DNA of 20,257 nt from Gemmatimonadota bacterium (GTDB lineage: Bacteria > Gemmatimonadota > Gemmatimonadetes > Gemmatimonadales > GWC2-71-9). The translations under genes and the position numbers were made by a program. The stretch covers positions 1 to 20,257 of the forward strand of contig QHUF01000308.1 in assembly GCA_003221075.1 (NCBI GenBank), read 5' to 3'. Positions 9,169-17,371 of the stretch are shown piece after piece (the stretch's first letter is position 1; the number at the start of each line of letters is the position of its first letter). The notes under the pieces were generated by a model that did not search any database, was not told where the DNA came from, and saw only the letters and a program-made list of their open reading frames with translations.

Positions 9169-10091
9169 CGCTGGGCACGTGGCTCGCGCTGTTCGTCGCG
9201 CTGGTCGTCGCCGCCGAAGCCGTCCGCGCCCTCCGCCATCGCGGGCTGCGGAGCGAGCGCTGGCGCCGTTTTTTCCGCCAGCGGACAACGTCGTTAGGTC
9301 TCGGGATCCTGACGTTTCTGGTCATCGTCGCGCTGGCGGCGCCGCTCATCGCGCCCTTCGATCCGAAGAAGCAGCTCGACATCATTCATCTCACGAATCA
9401 CCCACCGTCGTGGACATTTCTGCTGGGGACGGACTACCTGAGCCGTGATCTCTGGAGCCGGGTGGTGTACGGCGCTCGCGTGTCGCTCGGCATCGGCGCC
9501 CTTGGGGCGTTGATGGCCGTTTCGCTCGGAACGCTGGTGGGGGCGGTCGCGGGCTACTACCAGCGCTGGATCGATGCCATCCTGATGCGCGGCGTCGACG
9601 TCGGCCTCGCCCTGCCCCGGATCTTCATCCTCCTCATGGCCGTCGCGCTGTGGGACGGCCTCCCGTTCGCGGCCCTCGTCATTACCATCGGTCTGACGTC
9701 GTGGTTTGGCACCAGCCGGCTCGTCCGCGCGGAGGTGCTCTCCCTGCGGCAGCGCGATTTCGTCGTCGCGGCGCATGCGCTCGGCGCGGACACGCGGCGC
9801 GTTATCTTTCGCCACGTTCTTCCCAATGCCGCCGCCCCGATCATCGTGTCCGCGGCGTTGGGCGTCGGGAACGTGCTCCTGCTGGAAGCGTCGTTGTCCT
9901 TCCTCGGCATCGGCATCAAACCGCCGGGCGCGAGCTGGGGCAACATGATTGCGGATGGCGCGGCGAGCATCTACACAGCGCCGTGGTCGACTCTCTTTCC
10001 GGGACTCGCTATCTCCTTGGTCGTGATGTCGCTGAATGCGGTCGCCGACGGCGTGCGGGACGCGCTCGATCCACGCCAGGAGCCGGCGTGA
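9165..10091 (+). CDS. ABC transporter permease, DppC type
   Basis: 308-aa second permease of the peptide importer. The core is typical: RQRTTSLGLGILTFLVIVALAAPLIAPFDP, the LGTDYLSRDLWSRVVYGARVSL segment, the EAA loop GADTRRVIFRHVLPNAAAP, and SFLGIGIKPPGASWGNMIADG. The ATG at 9165 overlaps the preceding stop by 4 nt (ATGA). An odd feature is a hydrophobic segment at residues 4-20 before the charged RHRGLRSERWRR stretch, which would be an extra N-terminal membrane helix compared with ordinary DppC proteins. The stop overlaps the GTG of the following ATPase. Confidence 0.94.
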   Translation: MTLGTWLALFVALVVAAEAVRALRHRGLRSERWRRFFRQRTTSLGLGILTFLVIVALAAPLIAPFDPKKQLDIIHLTNHPPSWTFLLGTDYLSRDLWSRVVYGARVSLGIGALGALMAVSLGTLVGAVAGYYQRWIDAILMRGVDVGLALPRIFILLMAVALWDGLPFAALVITIGLTSWFGTSRLVRAEVLSLRQRDFVVAAHALGADTRRVIFRHVLPNAAAPIIVSAALGVGNVLLLEASLSFLGIGIKPPGASWGNMIADGAASIYTAPWSTLFPGLAISLVVMSLNAVADGVRDALDPRQEPA

Positions 10092-11128
10092 CGACCCCCC
10101 CGACCCCCACCCCCGGTGCTCCTCCCGTGCTCCTCCGCGTCCGCAATCTGAAGACCTACTTCGTCACCGAGCACGGCAAGGGAACCGCGCGGGCGGTGGA
10201 CGACGTCTCGTTCGAGTTGTATGCCGGCGAGACGCTGGGGATCGTCGGCGAATCGGGCTGCGGCAAGACCGTCACGTCCCTCTCCATTCTTCGGCTCGTG
10301 CCGGAACCGCCGGGCCACGTGCTCCCCGGCAGCCTGATCGAATTCGAAGGCCGCAATCTGCTCGCCCTCCCCGCTCCCGAGCTGCGGGCCGTTCGCGGCA
10401 ATCAGATCGCGATGATCTTCCAGGAGCCGATGACGTCGCTGAACCCCGTATTCACGGTCGGGGATCAGATTGCCGAGGCCGCCATCATCCACCAGCACCT
10501 GTCCCGGAGCGCCGCGCGGGCCCGCGCCATCGAGATGTTGCGCCTGGTCGGCATCCCCGACCCCGACGAGCGCGTGGATCACTATCCCCATCAACTCTCG
10601 GGCGGCATGCGCCAGCGCGTCATGATCGCGATGGCACTCGTATGCCACCCCAAGGTCTTGATTGCGGACGAGCCGACGACCGCCCTCGACGTCACGATCC
10701 AGGCGCAGATCCTCGAGCTGCTCGACCAACTGCAGAGCGAGCTGGGCATGGCGGTGCTGCTGATCACCCATGACCTCGGCGTCGTCGCGGGTCACGCGGA
10801 TCGCGTCGTCGTGATGTACGCGGGACGCGTCGTCGAGACCGCGCCGACCGATGCGCTGTTCGAGCGGCCGACGCATCCCTACACCGAAGGGCTCCTGGCC
10901 GCAGTCCCGCGCATCGACGCCCCGCGCGCACGCCTGCACGCCATCCCCGGCCAGGTGCCGGCGGCGACGGCGTGGCCACCGGGCTGCCGCTTTCATCCGC
11001 GCTGTCCGTACGCGTGGGAGAAATGCGCCGCGGAAGAGCCGCCGCTGCTGGAAGTCGGCGACAAACCGGGTCACACGGCCCGCTGCTGGCTCGTGTCCGA
11101 ACCCGAGCGAAGAGTGCCGAAGCGATGA
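10088..11128 (+). CDS. Peptide ABC transporter ATP-binding protein, DppD type
   Basis: 346-aa ATPase. Walker A GESGCGKT is at residues 54-61, the signature is LSGGMRQRVMIAMAL, Walker B is VLIADEPTTALD, and the switch histidine follows in LLITHDLG. The C-terminal oligopeptide/dipeptide transporter domain carries the cysteine-rich segment GCRFHPRCPYAWEKC and a final HTARCW, which in some relatives binds an iron-sulfur cluster. The GTG start at 10088 overlaps the dppC stop (GTGA), and the first 13 residues are Pro/Thr-rich. It works as a heterodimer with the next gene product. Confidence 0.95.
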   Translation: MTTPPTPTPGAPPVLLRVRNLKTYFVTEHGKGTARAVDDVSFELYAGETLGIVGESGCGKTVTSLSILRLVPEPPGHVLPGSLIEFEGRNLLALPAPELRAVRGNQIAMIFQEPMTSLNPVFTVGDQIAEAAIIHQHLSRSAARARAIEMLRLVGIPDPDERVDHYPHQLSGGMRQRVMIAMALVCHPKVLIADEPTTALDVTIQAQILELLDQLQSELGMAVLLITHDLGVVAGHADRVVVMYAGRVVETAPTDALFERPTHPYTEGLLAAVPRIDAPRARLHAIPGQVPAATAWPPGCRFHPRCPYAWEKCAAEEPPLLEVGDKPGHTARCWLVSEPERRVPKR

Positions 11129-12090
11129 CGCTCGTTGACGTGCATGATCTCGTGAAACACTACGCCGGAGAGCGGAGCTGGTTCGGCCTCGGACGACCGC
11201 GGGCACCCGTGCGCGCGGTGGACGGCGTGTCGTTTACGATCGCCGCCGGCCGCACCCTGGGCCTGGTGGGTGAATCGGGCTCGGGGAAGACGACCCTCGG
11301 ACGGACGATGCTCCGGCTCCAGGAACCGACGTCGGGAACGGTCTTGTTCGATGACAACGACGTCTTCGCGCTCGACGCCGCGCGTCTGCGCGGGCTGCGG
11401 CGCCGGATGCAGATCGTGTTCCAGGATCCCTATGGCTCACTCAATCCGCGCATGACGGTCGAAGACACGCTGCGCGAGCCGCTGGAGATTCACGGGCTGA
11501 AGGGCGCCGTCGCGGCGTTGCTCGACGAGGTCGGACTCGACGCCGCGTTCGCCAAACGCTACCCGCACGAGCTGTCGGGTGGGCAGCGGCAGCGCGTGGG
11601 AATCGCCCGGGCGCTGTCGGTCGAGCCGCAGTTCATCGTGTGCGACGAACCCGTGAGCGCGCTCGACGTGTCGGTGCAGGCACAGGTCCTGAACCTGCTC
11701 GCCGATCTGCAGGGGAAGCGCCGGCTCACCTACCTGTTCATCGCGCACGACCTCGCGGTGGTGCGGCACATCGCCGACGACGTCGCGGTCATGTACCTCG
11801 GCAAGATCGTGGAACGCGCGCCGGCGGCGGAGATCTACACGCAGCCGCGCCATCCCTACACCCGCGCGCTGCTGTCGGCGGTTCCGGAGCCGACTCCCCA
11901 CGCCACCAAGCAGCGCATCCTGCTCCCCGGCGACATCCCGTCGCCCGCACATCCGCCTTCCGGCTGCCCGTTTCATCCGCGCTGCCCGCATCCGCGCAAG
12001 AACGAGCGCTGCCGCACGGAGCCGCCGCCGCTGCGGACGATCACGCCCGGCCATGATGCCGCGTGCCACTATGCCGAGGAGCCGATGTGA
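11125..12090 (+). CDS. Peptide ABC transporter ATP-binding protein, DppF type
   Basis: 321-aa partner ATPase. Walker A GESGSGKT lies at 49-56, the signature is LSGGQRQRVGIARAL, Walker B FIVCDEPVSALD, and the switch histidine is in FIAHDLAVV. The C-terminal transporter domain has the conserved SGCPFHPRCPHPRKNERC and HDAACHY cysteines. The ATG at 11125 overlaps the previous stop (ATGA), indicating tight translational coupling, and the stop overlaps the GTG start of the DUF3047 gene. Together with the preceding four genes this makes a complete importer. Confidence 0.95.
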   Translation: MTLVDVHDLVKHYAGERSWFGLGRPRAPVRAVDGVSFTIAAGRTLGLVGESGSGKTTLGRTMLRLQEPTSGTVLFDDNDVFALDAARLRGLRRRMQIVFQDPYGSLNPRMTVEDTLREPLEIHGLKGAVAALLDEVGLDAAFAKRYPHELSGGQRQRVGIARALSVEPQFIVCDEPVSALDVSVQAQVLNLLADLQGKRRLTYLFIAHDLAVVRHIADDVAVMYLGKIVERAPAAEIYTQPRHPYTRALLSAVPEPTPHATKQRILLPGDIPSPAHPPSGCPFHPRCPHPRKNERCRTEPPPLRTITPGHDAACHYAEEPM

Positions 12091-12695
12091 GCGTCGTGCT
12101 CGCGCTCGCGCAAACGCTCACGAATCTGATGATCGTGCCCGCGGGGCCGGGTTTGCCGGCGGGCTGGAAGCTCAACCCGATGCAGGGCGTGGATCCACCG
12201 GCGTTCGAAGTCACGCGGTCGCACACGCTGCGCGTCACCGCCGTCGCGCAGGGCGGAACCGCGACGTACCGCTTGCGCCCTGCCATTCGACCCGCACCGA
12301 CGCAGCGGCAGGGGACGATCACGTGGCGCTGGCGCGCGGGTACACCACTGCGCGGCGCCGACCTGAAACGCCGCGCGGGGGATGACAGTCCCATTCGCGT
12401 GGTCATCGCGTTTCAGGACGGCCGCTCGATCGTCTACGCGTGGGGCAATCGGGAAGGCCGGGGAGAGAGTTTTGCGAGTTGGGCCGGACGTAACCGGATG
12501 GTGGTGGTGCTACAGCGCGCCGAGGACGCGGACGGCTCGTGGCACGAAGAGCGCCGCGATCCCTTTAGCGACTATCGGCGGCTGTGGAACAGGGCGCCGA
12601 AACCGATTGTCTCGGTGGGGGTGAGCTCGGATTCTGATGCATTGAAAGTTCGAGCCGCAGCCGAGATTGGCGATCTCACGTGGCACGCGCCCTAA
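12087..12695 (+). CDS. DUF3047 domain protein
   Basis: About 202 aa starting at a GTG that overlaps the DppF stop by 4 nt. The DUF3047 pattern is clear: GWKL near the start, TITWRWRAG, AGDDSPIRVVIAFQDGR, and the late RRDPFSDYRRLW followed by IVSVGVSSDSDALK. Conserved Asp and Arg residues are present, but no catalytic function is established for this family to my knowledge. The short hydrophobic start might act as an export signal, which I cannot confirm. As last gene of the transporter operon, it may be co-expressed with peptide uptake; that is position only. The stop is followed by the AATGATC repeat island. Confidence 0.83.
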   Translation: MSVVLALAQTLTNLMIVPAGPGLPAGWKLNPMQGVDPPAFEVTRSHTLRVTAVAQGGTATYRLRPAIRPAPTQRQGTITWRWRAGTPLRGADLKRRAGDDSPIRVVIAFQDGRSIVYAWGNREGRGESFASWAGRNRMVVVLQRAEDADGSWHEERRDPFSDYRRLWNRAPKPIVSVGVSSDSDALKVRAAAEIGDLTWHAP

Positions 12696-12697
12696 CG

Positions 12698-12746
12698 AAT
12701 GTCCAATGATCAATGATCATTGATCAATGATCATTGATTACTGATC
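12698..12746. repeat. AATGATC heptamer island between convergent genes
   Basis: Seven successive 7-bp units in strict register: 12698-12704 (variant), AATGATC at 12705-12711 and 12712-12718, ATTGATC at 12719-12725, AATGATC at 12726-12732, then two variants to 12746. Each unit contains or borders the palindrome TGATCA, so the array can fold on itself in many ways on either strand. It sits exactly between two convergent stop codons (12695 and 12753), where a bidirectional terminator would be useful. It is markedly AT-rich against its surroundings. Confidence 0.88.
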
Positions 12747-12752
12747 ATTCGC

Positions 12753-14099
12753 TCAGCGCACCCCGCCCATAAGTCGCCGCAACCATGGAGTGATCGCCAG
12801 AAGGATAAGCGCCGCAGCAAACGCCACTCCTGCAACCGCGCCGAACAGCTTGGGTAGTGGCAGCGTCTCGAACAGCCCTCCCGCCATCCCCGCCAGCTTG
12901 TTTCCCACTGCGATCGACAGAAACCACCACCCCATCATGAAGCCCACAATGCGCGCCGGCGCAAGCTTGGTCACGATCGACAGGCCGACCGGGCTGAGGC
13001 AGAGCTCGCCGATCGTGTGCAGGAAGTACAACCCGATCAGCCACCAGGGACTGACCTTGATCCCCTGCTGCGTCATCACGGCGGCCGGCACGATCAGCGC
13101 GAAACCGAGTCCGACAAAAATCAATCCCAGCGAGAACTTCACAGGACTCGAGGGCTGACGGTCCCCCATCCGCACCCAGAGCGAGCCGATCAGCGGTGCC
13201 AGGCCCAAAATCATGAACATCGAATTCAGCGACTGATACCACGTCGAGGGGAAGTTGTAGCCGAAGGCGGTGTTTCGCGTCAGCCGGTCGGCGAACAGGT
13301 TGAGACTCGACGACGCCTGCTCGAACGCTCCCCAGAAGATCGACGAAAACACGAAGAGCACGCCGATCGCCGCGACGCGGCCCCATTCTTCGCGCGTGCG
13401 CACCCAGCGCCAAAACATCCACCACGGGTCGGCGGACGGCGCCGCACGCTTTTCGCTTTGACCGAGCCGCTCCAGCGCTGGCAGGAGGCGCGGCTTGCCG
13501 GCGACATATTGGATCAGTCCGACGATCATGCCGAAGCCGGCGCAGGCGAAGCCCGTGTGCCAGTTGACCTCCTGACCGAGCGTTCCGACGATCAGCGGCG
13601 CCAAGAATGCGCCCACGTTGATTCCGACGTAGAAAATCGAAAACCCCGCGTCGCGTCGCGCGTCGCCGGGGTCGTAGAGCGAGCCGACCATCGTGCTGGC
13701 GTTCGGCTTCAGCAGCCCGGTCCCAACGACGATGAGGCAGAGACCGAGATAGAATGTGGCGAGCGTCGGGATAGCCATGCTGAAGTGGCCGAGGGCGATG
13801 ATGATCCCGCCCAAGAGCACGCTGCGATACTGACCGAAGACTTTGTCGGCTGCCAGGCCACCGAAAATCGCCGACGCGTAGACGCCGAATCCGTACCATC
13901 CGATGACGTTGCCGGCGCGCTGGTCGGTGAACCCCAGGCCGCCCTGCGTCACCGCCGCGGTCATAAAGAGGATCAGGAGCGCTTTGAGCCCGTAAAAGCT
14001 GAAGCGCTCCCACATCTCGGTGAAAAACAGCGTCGAGAGGCCGCGGGGGTGGCCGAACCAGCCGGCGGTGTCCCTTTGCGGTGTGACTGGCTGCGCCAT
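12753..14099 (-). CDS. POT-family peptide:H+ symporter (second copy)
   Basis: 448-aa proton-dependent oligopeptide transporter of the MFS. The family signature FFTEMWERFSFYG lies near residues 26-38, with GLLKPNASTMVGSLY and FSIFYVGINVGAFLAPL following, and many hydrophobic helices. The proton-coupling ExxER motif is intact. The ATG at 14099 directly follows the stop of its paralogue (TAG then ATG, no gap). It is last in the leftward operon and converges with the ABC importer operon. Peptide substrate cannot be told from sequence. It is closely related to the neighbouring copy but has its own C-terminus ending LRRLMGGVR. Confidence 0.95.
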   Translation of the reverse strand: MAQPVTPQRDTAGWFGHPRGLSTLFFTEMWERFSFYGLKALLILFMTAAVTQGGLGFTDQRAGNVIGWYGFGVYASAIFGGLAADKVFGQYRSVLLGGIIIALGHFSMAIPTLATFYLGLCLIVVGTGLLKPNASTMVGSLYDPGDARRDAGFSIFYVGINVGAFLAPLIVGTLGQEVNWHTGFACAGFGMIVGLIQYVAGKPRLLPALERLGQSEKRAAPSADPWWMFWRWVRTREEWGRVAAIGVLFVFSSIFWGAFEQASSSLNLFADRLTRNTAFGYNFPSTWYQSLNSMFMILGLAPLIGSLWVRMGDRQPSSPVKFSLGLIFVGLGFALIVPAAVMTQQGIKVSPWWLIGLYFLHTIGELCLSPVGLSIVTKLAPARIVGFMMGWWFLSIAVGNKLAGMAGGLFETLPLPKLFGAVAGVAFAAALILLAITPWLRRLMGGVR

Positions 14100-15413
14100 C
14101 TACCGCACGCCGCCCATCAGACTCCTGATGGGGCGCAGCAGCAGAAAGAGCACGAGCCCGGCACCGATCGTCACGGCGGCCGTGACGCCGAACAACGTCA
14201 CGAGCGGCACCGTGCTGACGAACCGCGCCGACCAACCGGCGAGCAAGTTCCCCAGGAAATTCGAGAGGAAGAAGATCCCCATCACAACGCTGACGAGTTT
14301 CACCGGCGCAACCTTCGTGACCAGGGACAAGCCCACGGGACTGAGACAGAGCTCGCCGAGCTCCTGGATGAAATAGGCGGCGATCAGCCAGAGCGGGGAG
14401 ACCTTGATGCCTTGCTGCGCCAGCGATCCGGCGGGGATGAGCAGCAGGAACGCCAGTCCGACAAAGATGAGCGCGATCGCAAACTTGGCGGGACTCGACG
14501 GCTGCCTCGGCCCGAGCCGCACCCAGAGCCAGGCGAACAGCGGTGAGAGCAGAATGACGAACGCCGCCTGCACCGACACGAACCACGACGCATACAAGCG
14601 GAGCCCCAGCAGCTCGAGATGGACGTAGCGGTCGGCGAACAGCGTCAGCGTCGAGCCTGCCTGCTCGTACGCGCCCCAGAACAGCGACGCGAAGATGAAC
14701 AGCACGAAGACGGCCGAGATCCGGCGCCAGTCGTCGACGGTGAGCGGACTCCGCCCGCCCTGGCCCCCGGCCGCGGTCGCATCGGCTGCCCGGCGTGCCG
14801 CCTTCTGCGCGGCGATTCGCTCGACCGCGGGCTGCAGGTGGCGACGACCGAGGACGTACTGCGTGAGACCGAGGAGCATCCCGAACCCGGCACATGCGAA
14901 GCCAAGGTGCCAATCGACGCCCTCGGCGATCCGGCCCGCGATGATGGGGCCGAGGAAGGCGCCGAGGTTGATTCCCATGTAGAACACGGAAAAGCCGGCG
15001 TCGCGCCGTTCATCGCCGGGTTCATAGAGTCCGCCCACGAGCGTGCTGATGTTTGGCTTCAGCAGTCCCGTGCCGATCACGATCAAGCCGAGGCCGGCAT
15101 AGAGAAACGGGAGACCATGGAACGCCAGCGTGAAGTGGCCGAGCGCGATGATGATCCCACCGAGCAGCACGCTGCGGTATTGCCCGAGCCAGGCGTCGGC
15201 GATCAATCCGCCGAGGATCGGCGTGAGCCACACGCTGGAGACGTAGGTGGTGTAGGCATTGCTGGCCTGCGTGTCGGTAAAGGCGAGCGCTTTCGTCATG
15301 TACAGGATGAGGAACCCGCGCATCCCGTAATAGCTGAAGCGCTCCCACATCTCGGTGAAGAACAGCGTGGCGAGACCGCGCGGGTGGCCGAAGAACTGTT
15401 TTTCGCCGTTCAT
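14100..15413 (-). CDS. POT-family peptide:H+ symporter (first copy)
   Basis: 437-aa paralogue of the following gene. It opens with FFGHPRGLATLFFTEMWERF, has the ExxERFSYYG signature, GLLKPNISTLVGGLY, and FSVFYMGINLGAFLGP, and ends LMGGVR like its neighbour. The ATG at 15413 overlaps the stop of the RemA-like gene by 4 nt. Two POT genes head-to-tail with the same conserved segments indicate an old tandem duplication; they differ at many positions (for example FSYYGMRG versus FSFYGLKA), so they may have different peptide ranges. Confidence 0.95.
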   Translation of the reverse strand: MNGEKQFFGHPRGLATLFFTEMWERFSYYGMRGFLILYMTKALAFTDTQASNAYTTYVSSVWLTPILGGLIADAWLGQYRSVLLGGIIIALGHFTLAFHGLPFLYAGLGLIVIGTGLLKPNISTLVGGLYEPGDERRDAGFSVFYMGINLGAFLGPIIAGRIAEGVDWHLGFACAGFGMLLGLTQYVLGRRHLQPAVERIAAQKAARRAADATAAGGQGGRSPLTVDDWRRISAVFVLFIFASLFWGAYEQAGSTLTLFADRYVHLELLGLRLYASWFVSVQAAFVILLSPLFAWLWVRLGPRQPSSPAKFAIALIFVGLAFLLLIPAGSLAQQGIKVSPLWLIAAYFIQELGELCLSPVGLSLVTKVAPVKLVSVVMGIFFLSNFLGNLLAGWSARFVSTVPLVTLFGVTAAVTIGAGLVLFLLLRPIRSLMGGVR

Positions 15414-15808
15414 CGGTCGAACAGGTCGTCCTGCTCCGCGGAGTCGGGATGCTCAGCCGGTCTCAGCAGTGTACCGAGCCGACCTTCCCACTTCTCGACA
15501 TCGAAGTGATGCTCGTTCTGGAGCGCGCGCCGAAGCACCGGCGAGAACTCGTGGAACGCCTCGAGCAGCTCGCGGGTCGCATGGCGCAGCGCTTCCTGCT
15601 GGAAGCTGTCGTCGCTGGCGCCCATGTCTTCGAGGATCGCCTGCTCGCTGCGGGAGGCCACGATCGGCTCGCTCTGGCCCTCGATGAACACGTTGGTGCG
15701 CTGTCCCGGTCCGCGTCCCTGCTCGATCGGCGTCAGGCCGAGGATCCGATCCGAGCGCCAGTACTTTCCATACCCGAGGAATACCATACGGCCCCGCTTC
15801 ACATCCAT
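15410..15808 (-). CDS. Small protein with RemA/DUF370-like N-terminus
   Basis: 132 aa. The first 62 residues (FLGYGKYWRSDRILGLTP, then QRTNVFIEGQSEPIVASR and SEQAILEDM) resemble the RemA/RemB DUF370 fold, a small regulator known in Bacillus for biofilm matrix genes. The remainder (about 70-132) is a helical, charged tail not found in RemA proteins. A strong GGAGGT lies 6 nt ahead of the ATG at 15808, so the start is firm. Its stop overlaps the POT start. The match is by pattern only; it could be an unrelated small protein. In this operon it may regulate or merely accompany the transporters. Confidence 0.55.
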   Translation of the reverse strand: MDVKRGRMVFLGYGKYWRSDRILGLTPIEQGRGPGQRTNVFIEGQSEPIVASRSEQAILEDMGASDDSFQQEALRHATRELLEAFHEFSPVLRRALQNEHHFDVEKWEGRLGTLLRPAEHPDSAEQDDLFDR

Positions 15809-15812
15809 ACGA

Positions 15813-16820
15813 TTACCTCCGCGGATGCCCGGCCCGGTTCTTCCGAATGTCTTCTAACGCAACGCGATCAATCTTCCCATCCATGCGTACCCGCACGTCA
15901 TAATTCTCCCAATACATGAAGTTCGCGAGGGCGGTGAGGAACGTGTCATTCAGCGAAGGCTGTGGGGCCACGAGCCACTTCTGCGGCTGATTCGCCGGCT
16001 CGGTCAGCAAGATCGCCTCCAGCTCCTTCTGCACCGCGGGGGTGATCGGAATGAGATCTGCTGAATCACTCGTGAAGAAATACAGCTTGTGCAGCGCGTA
16101 CAGCCGCTGCAGCTCCTTGATCGGATCGGGCGCGTCGTAGACGCGGATGTCGATGTAGCGATCCGTGCCGCCAAGGTAGCCGCCTTTGGCGCGCACGACG
16201 AGCAGCGCCGCCGACTGCATTCCCCGCTTGTCCCCGCCCCCCGCCTGCCCCGCCACCAGCGCCGCAATCAGCCGGTCGGCGAGCGACCCGCGGCTGCGCT
16301 CGAACGTCTCCGCCATGTTTCGGACGGTCGCGTCAGAAACCATGATGTTGGCTTGCGCCGCATAACCATGACCCACGATCAGTTGGCCTTTGCCGCCCAT
16401 CTGCCCATCGGCCCGACCGCCCGTCCTCCCCCCCGCCCAATCGAAGGTCGAGTCGCCGGTCCAGCTCGCCGAGTTTCCATGCGCGTCCACCATTCCCACC
16501 TGTCGCTGCGATGGCTGCGGATCGGTGCGCATGATGATTCGCATCGCTTCTGGTGCCGCGGCGCCTCGCGCCATGAGCTCCAGACCCTTCTCGCCGTAAT
16601 CCGTATTGCTCAGCGCCTGCGTCGCGACCGCCCCGACGCCGGCCCGGGCCCACGGCACCAGGCCGCCGACATTGGGGAATTTCGACTGCACGGCGATGCC
16701 CAGGTCCCCGGTGGCGGAATCGTAGGCGACGATGCTGTAGGTGTGCGCGCGTTTGGTAAAATCAGATGGTGGAGGGAGTGGAGGTTGGTGGAGGACCTGA
16801 AAAACCGCGAGCAGCAACAC
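15813..16820 (-). CDS. DUF1028 family protein
   Basis: 335 aa. After a short hydrophobic and proline-rich start (residues 1-20) comes the Ntn-hydrolase-like DUF1028 domain: TYSIVAYDSATGDLGIAVQS, VPWARAGVGAVATQALSN, YGEKGLELM, and RQVGMVDAHGN. The domain runs to about 240, and a C-terminal part ends with WENYDVRVRMDGKIDRVALEDIRKN, as in longer family members. Its biochemical function is not established. GTG at 16820 follows AAGGA and comes 3 nt after the upstream stop. Residues 128-144 (GGRTGGRADGQMGGKG) are encoded by an octamer repeat island and look like an insertion before the HGYAAQANIM strand. Confidence 0.87.
   Translation of the reverse strand: MLLLAVFQVLHQPPLPPPSDFTKRAHTYSIVAYDSATGDLGIAVQSKFPNVGGLVPWARAGVGAVATQALSNTDYGEKGLELMARGAAAPEAMRIIMRTDPQPSQRQVGMVDAHGNSASWTGDSTFDWAGGRTGGRADGQMGGKGQLIVGHGYAAQANIMVSDATVRNMAETFERSRGSLADRLIAALVAGQAGGGDKRGMQSAALLVVRAKGGYLGGTDRYIDIRVYDAPDPIKELQRLYALHKLYFFTSDSADLIPITPAVQKELEAILLTEPANQPQKWLVAPQPSLNDTFLTALANFMYWENYDVRVRMDGKIDRVALEDIRKNRAGHPRR
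16391..16438. repeat. Octamer repeat island inside the DUF1028 gene
   Basis: Six contiguous 8-bp units in exact register (16391-16398 through 16431-16438), each ending in CCC and most fitting NNCCGCCC or a one-to-two base variant. On this strand it is the same unit family as the ATCCGCCC array in the lipoyl-transferase gene. Read leftward it encodes the Gly/Arg-rich residues 128-144 of the DUF1028 protein. Exactly 48 bp long, i.e. 16 codons, so its presence leaves the reading frame intact. Confidence 0.85.
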
Positions 16821-16823
16821 GGG

Positions 16824-17357
16824 CTATTCCTTTCTCATTTTCTTTTTCAGTTCTTCGAGCTGGCGCGCCGCGGCGGCTTCGCGTGACGCCCGATCCATGT
16901 CGGACTTGAGCAGCTCGTCCTGCAGATCCAACCCGGGCTCGCCATCGCCGGCTTCCCGCGCTGACTGCCGAGCTTCCATCGCCGGACGGTCCCGCTCGGC
17001 GGTCTTGAGCTGTGCTTGCATGTCGTCCAGCTCACGCTGCGCAAGCGCCATCTCTTCCTTCTGATTGACGAGTTTCCGCTCGAGCACGCCGAGACGCTCG
17101 CGGTGTTTCGCCGCAAAGCGGTCGGCGACGGCAACGGTCTCGGCGTCCTGAATCTCTCCGGCGAGCCGGCCACGGCGTTCGGCGTCCGCGAGTCGCTGGC
17201 GCTCGAGCGTCAGCTCGCGCTCCGTGCGCACCACGGCCTCCCGGACCTCGGCAACGGCGACCTTCGCGTCCACGACCGCTTCGCGCATCTGCCGTGCGAG
17301 CGAGCGCAGGTCCGGGGTCGACGCCGCATCGAGGGCGGCGCGGAAGGCGTCCCGCAA
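16824..17357 (-). CDS. Coiled-coil protein, possibly PspA-like
   Basis: 177 aa, nearly all charged helix: heptad-like stretches from about residue 19 to 120 (for example VRTERELTLERQRLADAERR and ERLGVLERKLVNQKEEMA) and a second helix at the Lys-rich C-terminus. The middle section recalls PspA/IM30 coiled coils, but the usual N-terminal PspA motif is absent, so I would not name it. TTG at 17357 is the start I prefer (14 nt after the FmdB stop); an internal ATG at residue 23 is an alternative. It lies between a zinc-ribbon gene and DUF1028 in the same operon, with 3 nt to the latter. Confidence 0.75.
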   Translation of the reverse strand: MRDAFRAALDAASTPDLRSLARQMREAVVDAKVAVAEVREAVVRTERELTLERQRLADAERRGRLAGEIQDAETVAVADRFAAKHRERLGVLERKLVNQKEEMALAQRELDDMQAQLKTAERDRPAMEARQSAREAGDGEPGLDLQDELLKSDMDRASREAAAARQLEELKKKMRKE

Positions 17358-17371
17358 GCGCTCGAACGTGT

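Noticed and set aside
10088..10135. C-rich start of the DppD gene as another octamer island
   Set aside because: The run of C-rich codons has no consistent 7- or 8-bp register and simply encodes a Pro/Thr-rich N-terminus.
13017..14546. 509-codon open frame opposite the two POT genes, and a 722-codon leftward frame over 12745-14913
   Set aside because: Both overlay the two intact POT genes in other frames and lack any family motifs.
16766..16800. GGTGGAGG-like repetition at the start of the DUF1028 gene
   Set aside because: Spacing between similar segments is irregular and it encodes a proline-rich linker; not clearly a repeat island.
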